Origin: DASUFH01 sp036274645
Lineage (GTDB): Bacteria; Acidobacteriota; Terriglobia; 20CM-2-55-15
Length of the DNA stretch: 33,628 bases
NCBI GenBank assembly: GCA_036274645.1
Contig: DASUFH010000411.1
Span: forward strand, 1-33,628
Direction of reading: 5' to 3'
Below the pieces are notes generated by a model that searched no databases, was not told the DNA's origin, and worked only from the letters and a program-made list of their open reading frames with translations. The position numbers were made by a program, and so were the translations under genes. The first letter of the stretch is position 1; each line of letters opens with the position of its first letter. Below are positions 1-7,833 of this stretch, in pieces.

Positions 1-423
1 ATCTCCGCGAGTGGGAAACGCCCGCCACCGCCAGTCTTCGCCGACGACGGAAACCCAGTAGCCGGTCATGTCGAACGGCGCGCCGGCGCGTCCACCTCGG
101 CCGCCGCCCCGGCCGCCGCCTCCGAATGCCCCGCCGCCCGGAAAGCCACCGCCGGGCGCTCCTCCGCCGGGAAACCCGCCGCGCTGCGCGCCGCCGGGCG
201 CTCCTCCGCCGGGAAGTCCACCGCGCTGAGCGCCGCCGGGCGCGCCACCCGGCGCTCCGCCCGGAAACCCACCGCCCGGCGCTCCGCCGCCTGGAAACCC
301 GCCGCGTTGCGCGCCACCGGGCGCTCCGCCAGGAACGCCGCCACGTCCTCCCTGGCCACGGGCCTGGGCGAACACGGCGATCGCCGCGCTTGAAATCAGA
401 ATCGTCAGTGCTAGTCGTTTCAT
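1..423 (-). CDS. Gly/Pro-rich secreted protein, N-terminal part (cut by window edge)
   Basis: The reading frame opens at an ATG with an AAGAGA ribosome-binding region just upstream and runs off the left edge after 141 codons. Residues 1-20 (MKRLALTILISSAAIAVFAQ) form a clear signal peptide. Residues 21 to about 118 are a low-complexity tract of GGAPGG, GGFPGG and AQRGG units, encoded by imperfect tandem GC-rich repeats. After it comes a globular start, DMTGYWVSVVGEDWRWR. I have seen this 'TGYWVSVV-EDWRWR' beginning in secreted acidobacterial proteins of unknown function. The protein is exported to periplasm or surface. The flexible Gly-rich region may act as a linker or surface spacer (inference). 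No catalytic motif is visible in the part present. Confidence 0.75.
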   Translation of the reverse strand, partial: MKRLALTILISSAAIAVFAQARGQGGRGGVPGGAPGGAQRGGFPGGGAPGGGFPGGAPGGAPGGAQRGGLPGGGAPGGAQRGGFPGGGAPGGGFPGGGAFGGGGRGGGRGGRAGAPFDMTGYWVSVVGEDWRWRAFPTRGD

Positions 424-473
424 GTCTCTTCCTTGTGGATTACCGGCCGCGAATCAGCCGGCGGGACGCCGCC

Positions 474-1478
474 TCAGGCGCCGTCACGCCGCGCGATTTC
501 CGCCTGAATGCATTCAGAAACGATGTTCCACATCTTGAGGTAACGGTCGTTTCCAATCACGAAGGGATTGGGCTCACCCGGTTTGGCTGCCCGGAGGCGG
601 GCCAGCCTGTCGGGAGAACCATCGAAGATCGGATGGTTCTGTATCTCCACCTCGACATTCATCGTCTTTGCTGTGCCGAGATAGTGAGTAATCGATTGCG
701 TGTACTGTTTCAACGCATCGGTTGTGAGAATACCGGTGGTGAGCACCGTCCCACCGAACAGTCCGGCCATGCGCGTTTTTGCTCCGTCTTTGGCGGGAAA
801 GATGAACGCCAGCGATCCGGGTGTGTGCCCGGGGATTGCCACCGGTGTGATGGTCAGATCGCCGAACTGGAAGGGTTTCCCTTCTTCGAGTGTCACGTCC
901 TTCGACGGTTTCGCGCCGCCGCCCCCGCCGCGATTCGGGAACCCGCCGCCACCACCGGGCGCGTTGATCAAATCCCAGTCCGCCGCCGCGGCCGCAACTT
1001 TCGTTTTGTACTTGTCCTGGAAGAATCTCGCGCCGCCGAAATGGTCCGCATGCCCGTGGCCGAGAAAGATGTACTTCACGCGGGCCGGGTCCAGATTGAC
1101 CTTCTGCAGCTGCGCGACCAGCGCTTCGGCTTTGTTTTCGAATCCGGCGTCAAGGAGCACAATCCCTTCCGACGACGTCAGCGCATACACCGCCGTCTCG
1201 GAGTTACCGACCGCGTATACGTTGTCGAAGAGTTTCGTGGGTTCCAGATCCGGGGCGTTATTGTTCTGGGCGCGCGCGTTTCCCGCGACGCAGAAGAAAT
1301 TGAACGGATACGCCAGAAAGGCATCGTCGCCCGCCAGCATCTTCGCCGCGCCGATGTGAGCCAGAGACTGGGGATTATCCGGCCGGTTGGCCTGTGGCGC
1401 TCCGCGCTGCGCGAAGATTGCGAGCGAACCCGAGAGGATCAGCCCGAAAAACAGACAGAAACCAACTTGCCTGGACAT
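474..1478 (-). CDS. Subclass B3-like metallo-beta-lactamase-fold hydrolase, secreted
   Basis: This 334-residue protein is exported (signal peptide in residues 1-24, VGFCLFFGLILSGSLAIFAQ region). The zinc-binding motif HGHADH is at residues 141-146. Further ligands are probably His218 in IPGHTPG and His282 in QNHPIF, which is the arrangement of subclass B3 metallo-beta-lactamases and related periplasmic hydrolases. The start is placed at ATG 1478 because GGAG lies six bases upstream; two earlier in-frame ATGs lack a site. A loop at about residues 174-188 is an unusual Gly-rich insert (GGGGGFPNRGGGGG), close to the region that usually shapes the active site. The substrate is unknown: beta-lactam, lactone and other ester hydrolysis are all possible for this fold. 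It may be co-transcribed with the downstream Gly-rich protein gene (50-nt gap). Confidence 0.85.
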   Translation of the reverse strand: MSRQVGFCLFFGLILSGSLAIFAQRGAPQANRPDNPQSLAHIGAAKMLAGDDAFLAYPFNFFCVAGNARAQNNNAPDLEPTKLFDNVYAVGNSETAVYALTSSEGIVLLDAGFENKAEALVAQLQKVNLDPARVKYIFLGHGHADHFGGARFFQDKYKTKVAAAAADWDLINAPGGGGGFPNRGGGGGAKPSKDVTLEEGKPFQFGDLTITPVAIPGHTPGSLAFIFPAKDGAKTRMAGLFGGTVLTTGILTTDALKQYTQSITHYLGTAKTMNVEVEIQNHPIFDGSPDRLARLRAAKPGEPNPFVIGNDRYLKMWNIVSECIQAEIARRDGA

Positions 1479-2022
1479 ACAACACTCCATGAGCCAAAAC
1501 ACTGGCCATCAGCCCGCGACACACCAAAACGGCATGCCGAATTCTTTGAATGCTGGATTTGGATTTTTTATGATTGGCATGCCGAATCCACCCTGACGGC
1601 ATGCCAAATCGTGCGAGACGCACAATAAATCTGGATTATTACGGCTGTCAAGCATGTTTCGACATGCCTTCACCATAAAATTGCATGCCATTTAAGCCAG
1701 TCGCCGCGCATGACCAGACGCCTCTTCGTCCGAATTCTGCATGCCGTTCGATGGAAGGACCATGATGGCTCGTCGCGGCCATTCCTTCCCTTTTTTTAGG
1801 GATACAGCGGGACAAAAGCAGCTGAGATCGGCGCGTCATCGATCGCCTCTTTCTCTTGTATTCTGTCGGCTTGCGCTCGGGGCGCCAACCACGTCCGCGG
1901 GAAGGACAGCGTCCACCTCGATTCGTTCAAGCGTCTTTTGCTCGAGTTAAGAACTCTTTTCTCGCCCGGAAAGCGGACGGCGGGCATACGCGGGCTGCAA
2001 AGCGCGCAAGAAAGGAGCTCCT
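1479..2022. other. Non-coding stretch with a cluster of GCATGC-type sites
   Basis: No credible gene lies between the divergent MBL-fold hydrolase and the ankyrin gene. The stretch 1531-1746 holds six GCATG(C) palindromes: GGCATGCCGAAT at 1531 and 1576, GGCATGCCAAAT at 1598, GACATGCC at 1661, TTGCATGCCATT at 1681 and CTGCATGCCG at 1738. At 1652-1667 GCATG and CATGC face each other across six bases. The promoters of both flanking genes must lie in this interval. I could not place -35/-10 boxes with confidence. Confidence 0.5.
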
Positions 2023-3933
2023 ATGAGCGTTCATCGCTCACAACCGCCTACGCGCCGCATGCGCGAGAACCCGGACCTCGACCAGTTAAAGCGCCAGGCC
2101 CGGGAACTGCTAAAGGCTTACCGCAAACAAACACCTGAAGCCGTCGCCGAGGTGAACGCTTACCACCGCGCCGCGTCTCCCGATACGTTCGCCCTGCACG
2201 ACGCGCAGTTCGTGCTGGCGCGATCGTACGGTTTCGAAAGCTGGCCCAGGCTCAAAGCGGCCGTTGACGGCATCACCGCGGCCAAACTCCACGAAGCGGT
2301 CGAGAAGGGAGATGTCGCCGCCGCGCGCGCGCTGCTCGAACGCCGTCCCGAAATCGTTGACGCCGGTCCCGACGAAAAGCGCGCCCTCCACATCGCCGTG
2401 ATGCGCCGCGACCTCCCGATGACGCGGCTTCTGCTGGAGTTTCACGCCCATCCCGAAAACGGCATCTATCCGCGCCGGGACGCCACGGGGCCGTTCGTCA
2501 TGGCGCGGGACCGCGGCTATACCGAGATCGCGGATCTCCTCCACGAAGCCCGCCTGCAACGGGGCTTTTCCCCGGAAACAGTTTCAGTCGAGGCCAGACG
2601 CAAGCTCGGGCAGGCTTACCGTTCGGGCGGTGAAGACGCCATGGTCGCAGTCTTCGACGAGCATCCGGAGCTTGCCGACATGCGTCCCATTGATGGCCCT
2701 TCCATGCTCCATCAGGCGGCCGGCCACGGCGCGCTAAAAGTTCTCCAGTGGATGATCGACCGCGGCCGTGACGTGAATGAGAAATGGCGCCGGCCCTGGT
2801 GGAACCACGAATGGACCCCGCTCGATTTCGCCGCCTCCGCGCAGGCTTCGATCGGCCAGCTCGACTATGCCAGGTTCCAGGCCACTGCCGATCTGCTGCT
2901 GAAGAACGGCGCCCGGTTGACGCCTCTCGCCGCAGCGACTCTCGGCCGCTGGGATTACCTTCAAACATGCTCGAAAGAAGAGCTGGAAGGCCAGTGTGTG
3001 CTCGAAGGCGCTGTCCGCGGCAATCACCTCGATATTGTCCGCAGCCTGCTGGACCTCGGCCTGGATCCCGACGAACGCTTTCAGGTCGGCGCCGTCGCCG
3101 AACAGGCGTGGGCCGCCGCCGGTCCTCTCTGGCAGGCGGTCGTTTTGGATCGGATCGAGATAGCGCGCCTCCTGCTCGAACGCGGCGCAAATCCGAATCT
3201 GGATCATTGGGCTGCCGGTTCGCCCGCCTTCCGCGTCTACGACCGCCGCAATCCCGAAATGATCGCCCTGATCGAAAAATACGGCGGCTGGATCGATGCC
3301 GGAGGCGCGGGCTACGCGCGCCAGGTGGAGATGGCTCGAAAGATGCTCTCGGGAGAACTGGACGGCCACGTCACGCCGAATGACTTCTCCGGGCACACCG
3401 TCGCCGAACAGCTCCTGTGGGGCGGCTCGAGCAGCCTGTGCGTCGAAATCGTCCGCATGGCGCTCGAGCACGTCGACTGGACTCCAGACAATCCCCGCTG
3501 GTTCGGTATGCTGCTGCGGCCAATGCACTCCCACGGCGACTATGACGAACAACAGCAGGCCGAATGCATTGAGTCGTATCGTTTGATCCTCGCGCGCTCG
3601 GGCCCGGATCACCGGGACAGGCGCTTCGGGCAAACCATCCTTCACGAGATTGTGGCCTGGGGGCAGGTTGCGGGCCTGACGCTCGCCGCCATGACACTCG
3701 ACGCCGGCGCGCGCCTCGATGTCCGGGATGATCTGCTCCGGAGCACGCCGCTCGGATGGGCGTGCCGCTGGGGACGCGCCGCGCTCGTGAAGCTGTTCCT
3801 CGACCGTGGGGCCGATCCGGTCGAACCCGACACCGAGCCCTGGGCAACGCCGCGCGCCTGGGCGGAAAGGGAGCGGCATGCGGAGATCCCCGAACTCCTC
3901 GACCAGGCAGACAACCGGCCTCCGTCTCCATAG
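2023..3933 (+). CDS. Cytoplasmic ankyrin-repeat protein
   Basis: This 636-residue protein has no signal peptide. The N-terminal helical segment (residues ~14-80: LDQLKRQARELLKAY ... HDAQFVLARSYGFESWP) is the conserved head of a bacterial ankyrin-protein family. Ankyrin-like units follow, for example KLHEAVEKGDVAAARALLE, ALHIAVMRRDLPMTRLLLE, MLHQAAGHGALKVLQWMID, LEGAVRGNHLDIVRSLLDLG, VLDRIEIARLLLERGANPN and, near the C-terminus, PLGWACRWGRAALVKLFLDRGADP. Some middle repeats are degenerate. The start is well supported by AAAGGAG at 2011-2017, five bases before the ATG. Ankyrin repeats bind protein partners, but the partner here cannot be read from sequence. It appears monocistronic; the next gene on this strand starts 740 nt later. 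Confidence 0.9.
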   Translation: MSVHRSQPPTRRMRENPDLDQLKRQARELLKAYRKQTPEAVAEVNAYHRAASPDTFALHDAQFVLARSYGFESWPRLKAAVDGITAAKLHEAVEKGDVAAARALLERRPEIVDAGPDEKRALHIAVMRRDLPMTRLLLEFHAHPENGIYPRRDATGPFVMARDRGYTEIADLLHEARLQRGFSPETVSVEARRKLGQAYRSGGEDAMVAVFDEHPELADMRPIDGPSMLHQAAGHGALKVLQWMIDRGRDVNEKWRRPWWNHEWTPLDFAASAQASIGQLDYARFQATADLLLKNGARLTPLAAATLGRWDYLQTCSKEELEGQCVLEGAVRGNHLDIVRSLLDLGLDPDERFQVGAVAEQAWAAAGPLWQAVVLDRIEIARLLLERGANPNLDHWAAGSPAFRVYDRRNPEMIALIEKYGGWIDAGGAGYARQVEMARKMLSGELDGHVTPNDFSGHTVAEQLLWGGSSSLCVEIVRMALEHVDWTPDNPRWFGMLLRPMHSHGDYDEQQQAECIESYRLILARSGPDHRDRRFGQTILHEIVAWGQVAGLTLAAMTLDAGARLDVRDDLLRSTPLGWACRWGRAALVKLFLDRGADPVEPDTEPWATPRAWAERERHAEIPELLDQADNRPPSP

Positions 3934-3941
3934 GTTTCCAT

Positions 3942-4480
3942 CGCGTGGTTCTGATGACAACGACTTGCAAAGGAGGCTTTGCAGTTTTCCGAGCCCTGCT
4001 CATCACTGGCGACGTCTGAGGAGGCCTTAAGGGGCGCCTCCAGAACGACGCGCCTCGCGCCCGCCGCGAGAGTGTCGCACGACTGCTCCTCGACCTGCTT
4101 GAGCTTCGACAGGTCCACGCCGTGGTTGTACGGCAGCGGCGCAGGCGTGTTCTTTGAATCCACTTTGCCTCTTACAAACTCTGCGCCTTCCTCTTCAAAA
4201 TGCAGCAGGTCGCGCCCATCGAAAAGGGTCATCGCGGATCCGGCGCCCGAACTCTGTCTCTGCAGCCAGCGTGTTTCCAGCATATCCACGGCAATCACCC
4301 GGACGGATTCCTGCGAATCGTTCTCCAGTACGATCTGCTGGGCATAGTCGAACTCCTGATGGATAAGACCGAGTGATTGCCGGCTGGCCTGAAGTTTCCC
4401 CCAAATGGATGAGACGCCGGGGCTTGAGCGCCGACGGGAATACTGAACAACAACGTTGCGGATAGGAGAAGCGTTCGCAT
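3942..4480 (-). pseudogene. Frameshifted secreted protein remnant
   Basis: An ATG at 4480, preceded by GGAGG about 11 bases upstream, opens a convincing signal peptide (MRTLLLSATLLFSIPVGAQA), but that frame ends 61 codons later at 4295. Just after the signal peptide another minus frame carries protein-like sequence: SSIWGKLQASRQSLGLIHQE, then FDYAQQIVLENDSQESVRV, then LETRWLQRQSSGAGSAMTLF, then FDGRDLLHFEEEGAEFVRGK. It remains open to 3642, inside the ankyrin gene on the other strand. Loss of one base (or gain of two) near 4405-4420 would join the two pieces. There the sequence has short C and G runs. The natural C-terminus is not clear; the protein-like character fades near 4040. I do not recognise the family. 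A sequencing or assembly error is the main alternative to a true pseudogene. Confidence 0.5.
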
Positions 4481-4673
4481 GGCGCGCTTAGCCTCCAGTC
4501 ATGCGCCTTACCGCGGGCAGTCAGGGCCTGCCGGGGGCTCGGATCGCTTTTCATAGCCTCTCAGGGATAGGTATACGATCCTTGCGACGACCGATGAAGA
4601 GAGGTATAAACCACATGCCTGCTTATTGGACTGTAAGTAGCTACCACCGCTGCTTTGATCCGGGAGAACCTGG

Positions 4674-5843
4674 GTGCTGACTTCAACCCCGATCCTCGAC
4701 CGCGCGACGCCGATGCCGGCTCCGAATTCCCGCCGTCTTTCATTGTGGCTGGGCGGTATCGTCACGCTTCCCGTACTGCTGCTTTTATCGCCCCACCCCA
4801 CTCTGAGCGCCTTCTGGTGCAGTTGGTTTCTGGGGATTGTCGTACATGAATGCGGTCACTTCGCAGGAGGGATGCTTGGCGGCATGAAATTCAATTCCAT
4901 TCGCTTTGGTCCGCTCCAGATAGATTCACCATTACGGCTCTCCTGGCATTGGCGGGAAGCGCTCTCCGGGGTTACAAGCATGTTACCGCGCGAGGGTGGC
5001 GTAACCCGTGGAACATGCCTGATGCTATCCGCGGGCGGGCCGGTCGCCAGCCTGGTTTCTTCCGGGCTGGCGTTCTGGTTTCAGTCCTTGTCGTCCGGAT
5101 CATCGACATCCTGGGCGACTTTTGGGGCTGTCTCACTGATCTTTGGGCTGACAACCATTACGCCCCACGAAACCAGCGTCGGCGATTCGGATGGAAAGAA
5201 GATCTGGACAATTCTCGCCAACCAGGATCGCGCAGCGCGGTTATTGGCCCTGTACGAAATCAGTTCCGCCATTATGACCGTCGGCGACTTTGCTGATTTA
5301 CCAGCGGATCTGATCGAGCGGGTAACGGCATTCAATGATGATTCTCTCGATACGGTCAGGGCGCATGCCATTGCCTATGCCTGGAACTTCAATGGCCCCG
5401 ACGTTGCCCGGACCGCGGGCCATCTCGAAACATGCCTGGCGGTATCGGCCTGCTGTTCAGCGAAAACACGACAGGCGCTGATGTCCGATGCGGCCGTGTT
5501 TCAGGCCCGAAAGAAGCGCAGGATCGACCTGGCTCAAGCATGGCTCGATGACATTCCGGCGCGCGCCCGCAGGCCTGATTTGCGCTTGCGTGTTGAAGCT
5601 TCAATCCTGGAAGCGCAGGGTAACGTGACCGGCGCGATCGCAAAGCTGTCGGAGATCGAAGCGATGATCGGGAAGTTTCCGAACGTGCGCCAGCGTGAGA
5701 TTGCGTTGCGCCACCTGGCGCAATGGAAGTCGGAAATTTCCGGGGGCGACGAGGTTCGCGCCGCCAGCATTGACCCGGGCGCTGTGAGCGGCGCCGCATG
5801 GGACCGCGCGCCGCAGGCTTCGACCGGAACTTCAGAGTCATGA
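4674..5843 (+). CDS. M50-type membrane metalloprotease homologue with C-terminal helical domain
   Basis: This is a 389-residue membrane protein. Hydrophobic segments lie at about residues 24-41, 45-57, 118-136 and 148-164. The zinc motif HECGH (residues 58-62) sits at the end of a membrane helix in VVHECGHFAGG, as in the M50 site-2 protease family. SAGGP (119-123) and GDSDGKK (170-176) match the second and third conserved elements of that family, the latter supplying the third metal ligand Asp. Residues ~180-365 form a soluble, helix-rich region resembling a TPR-like solenoid (e.g. ARLLALYEISSAIMT, VEASILEAQGNVTGAIAKL). The chosen start is GTG 4674, with GGGAG seven bases upstream; ATG 4713 is an alternative. 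Intramembrane proteolysis of a regulator is a plausible role (inference); no obvious substrate gene such as an anti-sigma factor is adjacent. Confidence 0.75.
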   Translation: MLTSTPILDRATPMPAPNSRRLSLWLGGIVTLPVLLLLSPHPTLSAFWCSWFLGIVVHECGHFAGGMLGGMKFNSIRFGPLQIDSPLRLSWHWREALSGVTSMLPREGGVTRGTCLMLSAGGPVASLVSSGLAFWFQSLSSGSSTSWATFGAVSLIFGLTTITPHETSVGDSDGKKIWTILANQDRAARLLALYEISSAIMTVGDFADLPADLIERVTAFNDDSLDTVRAHAIAYAWNFNGPDVARTAGHLETCLAVSACCSAKTRQALMSDAAVFQARKKRRIDLAQAWLDDIPARARRPDLRLRVEASILEAQGNVTGAIAKLSEIEAMIGKFPNVRQREIALRHLAQWKSEISGGDEVRAASIDPGAVSGAAWDRAPQASTGTSES

Positions 5844-6080
5844 GGCGCCTGACTTGAAATCGGGTCTGGTTCCGGGGAAGCACACTCGTTGCGCCGCCGC
5901 GGCCATGCGCCGGGACAAAGCGGGCCCGCTTCCGGAACGGCACGAGCGACTCGACCTCACGGCAGAGCCGGGAGAGTAGCCGTTTATTCTGTTAAATCCG
6001 CTTCTAATAAAAAGGGCGCAACTGCGCTTATCGCTGTTACAGGTATCCATCGCGCCGGCCGTTACACGTCTGGAGGGACT

Positions 6081-7013
6081 ATGAGAGTGGTATTTCTTGT
6101 TGCGCTTGCTGTTTCCTTAGCCATGACGTCTGGTGTTTCCGCGTATGCCGCCGCCGACACCATCGACTTTGAATCCCTGGCGGAGGGCGGAACAGCGGGC
6201 ACGATCAAAACGGAGACGAATGCCGTGACTTTCAAAGTGGGCTCCACGGCGCCGACACTGCCCGCCTATGTGGCCGGCGTCGGGCTCCCGCAAACCGCCT
6301 GGAACCCGAACGACACGCCCAATCCGGCTACCCACGCCGGCAGTCGATTCCTGACCGACGAACCGCGCGGCCCCAGCGTTGGCTATGACTATTTCATGGC
6401 GTTCGAGAATCCGGTGACCTCCCTCTCGCTGGATCTCTACGATTTCCGGCCGGATGGCGGCCCGCGCATTGGCGACAACGTAATCCTGAATCTATACGCG
6501 GACGAAGGCTACACGATGGTCGTCGGACAGACGCGATACACGATCACGGGGAACGAGGTCGACGAGAACGTTGTTCCGCTGAGCGTCCGGCTCAACTGCG
6601 CGACGGCGCGCACGGCCCGTCTCGTGTTCAGCCACACCGACATCGGGACCGGCATCGACAACATCACGTTTGAGACCTCGGGCAAAAGCGATACGGTCGC
6701 CGGCGACGTTCGGCCGGACCATGGCGTCGATCTTGTCGGTATCGTCAAACTCGACGGCGCGCCGCCCGCCCCCGGCTTGCTGATATGGATCTCCGAAATG
6801 CGCCGCGGCGTCGCGTATCGGCCGGAAATCGCGCCCGATGGTTTTTTTGCCGTGCCCTCGATCTCACCGGGACACTATGTCGTCGAGATCACGCCTGAAA
6901 CCGGATCCGTTGCCGGCGTCCGGCAGGGCGGCCGGAACGTCGGAGAGATCGTCGTTGACGGCGCCGGACCGCCAGGATTTGTTGAAATCGAGATTGCCGC
7001 CCGGCGACGGTAA
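6081..7013 (+). CDS. Secreted protein with carboxypeptidase-regulatory-like C-terminal domain
   Basis: The protein is 310 residues long. The start ATG 6081 is supported by GGAGGG at 6072-6077 and opens a signal peptide (MRVVFLVALAVSLAMTSGVS, cleavage probably after AYAA). The mature N-terminal part begins DTIDFESLAEGG and reads like a beta-sandwich lectin or PEP-CTERM-type exoprotein domain (DYFMAFENPVTSLSLDLYDF ... ARLVFSHTDIGTGIDNITFE). From about residue 225 (VDLVGIVKLDGAPPAPGLLI) to the end it resembles a carboxypeptidase regulatory-like/SpaA-type beta domain (DGFFAVPSISPGHYVVEITP). No PEP-CTERM anchor or catalytic motif is visible. The last 150 nt overlap the opposite-strand gene remnant. 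It probably acts outside the cytoplasm in surface binding (inference). Confidence 0.75.
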   Translation: MRVVFLVALAVSLAMTSGVSAYAAADTIDFESLAEGGTAGTIKTETNAVTFKVGSTAPTLPAYVAGVGLPQTAWNPNDTPNPATHAGSRFLTDEPRGPSVGYDYFMAFENPVTSLSLDLYDFRPDGGPRIGDNVILNLYADEGYTMVVGQTRYTITGNEVDENVVPLSVRLNCATARTARLVFSHTDIGTGIDNITFETSGKSDTVAGDVRPDHGVDLVGIVKLDGAPPAPGLLIWISEMRRGVAYRPEIAPDGFFAVPSISPGHYVVEITPETGSVAGVRQGGRNVGEIVVDGAGPPGFVEIEIAARRR

Positions 7014-7766
7014 CGCCTGGCGCGCGCTTTGTCGTACGCGCCAAAGAAACGCGCTTCCGGGCAACGCCATCGGGAATTCGAATCGTCCATCTGGGTCAAC
7101 CTCCGCAACCAATGGCGTCATCAGAGTCGGATTAGTGATCGTGATGCTGTTGAGTCTGCCCTTCAGCCTGTCGAGACCTGTGACTCGGCCTTCCACGCGC
7201 ACCCACGGAGGCGGCGAGGACGCGGCCAGCGTGATCACGATCGGCGGCGAACCCGCGGTGATGTTCAGCGGGTCCTGCAGAAGGTCCGTGGAACCGCTTC
7301 GGATCGATTTCAATTCATAGCCAACCGGGAGTTGCATCGATGACGCCAACACCCTGTATTCCCCCGGAAACATCAACTGACGGTACGCAGGACCCTCGAT
7401 GTCGCGAGTCACCGTTGAGGCCGCAACGACGGTCACTTTCTCCAGGTAAGTGAGATTCTGCGGGGGACCTGCGACAACAAAGTAGACTCCCGGTGGAATA
7501 TCCGAAAGAAGGTACCGGCCCTCGCCATCCGTCTCCGCGAGGCTGATCATCACGGCGGTGTCAGGGATCGAAGATTCGCTCTCCGGCGCTGGCGCCGCTG
7601 CCACCCGAAGTTCTGAAGCCGGGGAACCGTCTGGCAGCAGAATGCGACCCGCAATCGCCCCCGTCCTGGCACCCGGACGGATTGAAACGCCGCCGCGTCC
7701 GGGTACTGAAATGCAGTGATGAGGATCAGCAGCGCCAGACCGGGAGCCAGCACATATTTTCTTCAT
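6864..7766 (-). pseudogene. Carboxypeptidase-regulatory-like secreted protein, frame-disrupted
   Basis: ATG 7766 has GGAG seven bases upstream and lies 67 nt after the preceding lipoprotein gene, so it reads as the second gene of that transcript. The in-frame N-terminus (MKKICAGSRSGAADPHHCIS) is not a signal peptide. The adjacent frame reads VLAPGLALLILITAFQYPDA then AAFQSVRVPG, an excellent one. From about 7660 the main frame becomes protein-like: GAIAGRILLPDGSPASELRV and EGRYLLSDIPPGVYFVVAG, both hallmarks of carboxypeptidase-regulatory-like domains, and a second unit near EVDPDGRFEFPMALPG. Two compensating indels, in AAGAAAATAT near 7758 and in the GGGGG near 7650, would explain the switch. 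After FEFPMALPGS the frame reads antisense into the neighbouring gene and loses domain character, suggesting a lost 3' end. An intact gene with sequencing errors is the alternative. Confidence 0.55.
7018..7043. terminator. Possible terminator hairpin without U-tract
   Basis: TGGCGCG (7018-7024) and CGCGCCA (7037-7043) are perfect 7-nt arms around a 12-nt loop. The hairpin begins four bases after the stop codon of the secreted two-domain protein. No T-run follows, so intrinsic termination is uncertain. Confidence 0.35.
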
Positions 7767-7833
7767 GGATATGCTCCACTCTTCTATCGGGCCGCAGTTC
7801 TCCTCCTCCTGCAAAAACCGATCGAGAGCGAGT

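Noticed and set aside
126..1628. A 500-codon open frame on the plus strand across the Gly-rich and MBL-fold genes
   Set aside because: It is the antisense of two well-supported minus-strand genes with signal peptides, ribosome-binding sites and zinc motifs. Its translation is Arg/Ala-rich with no domain.
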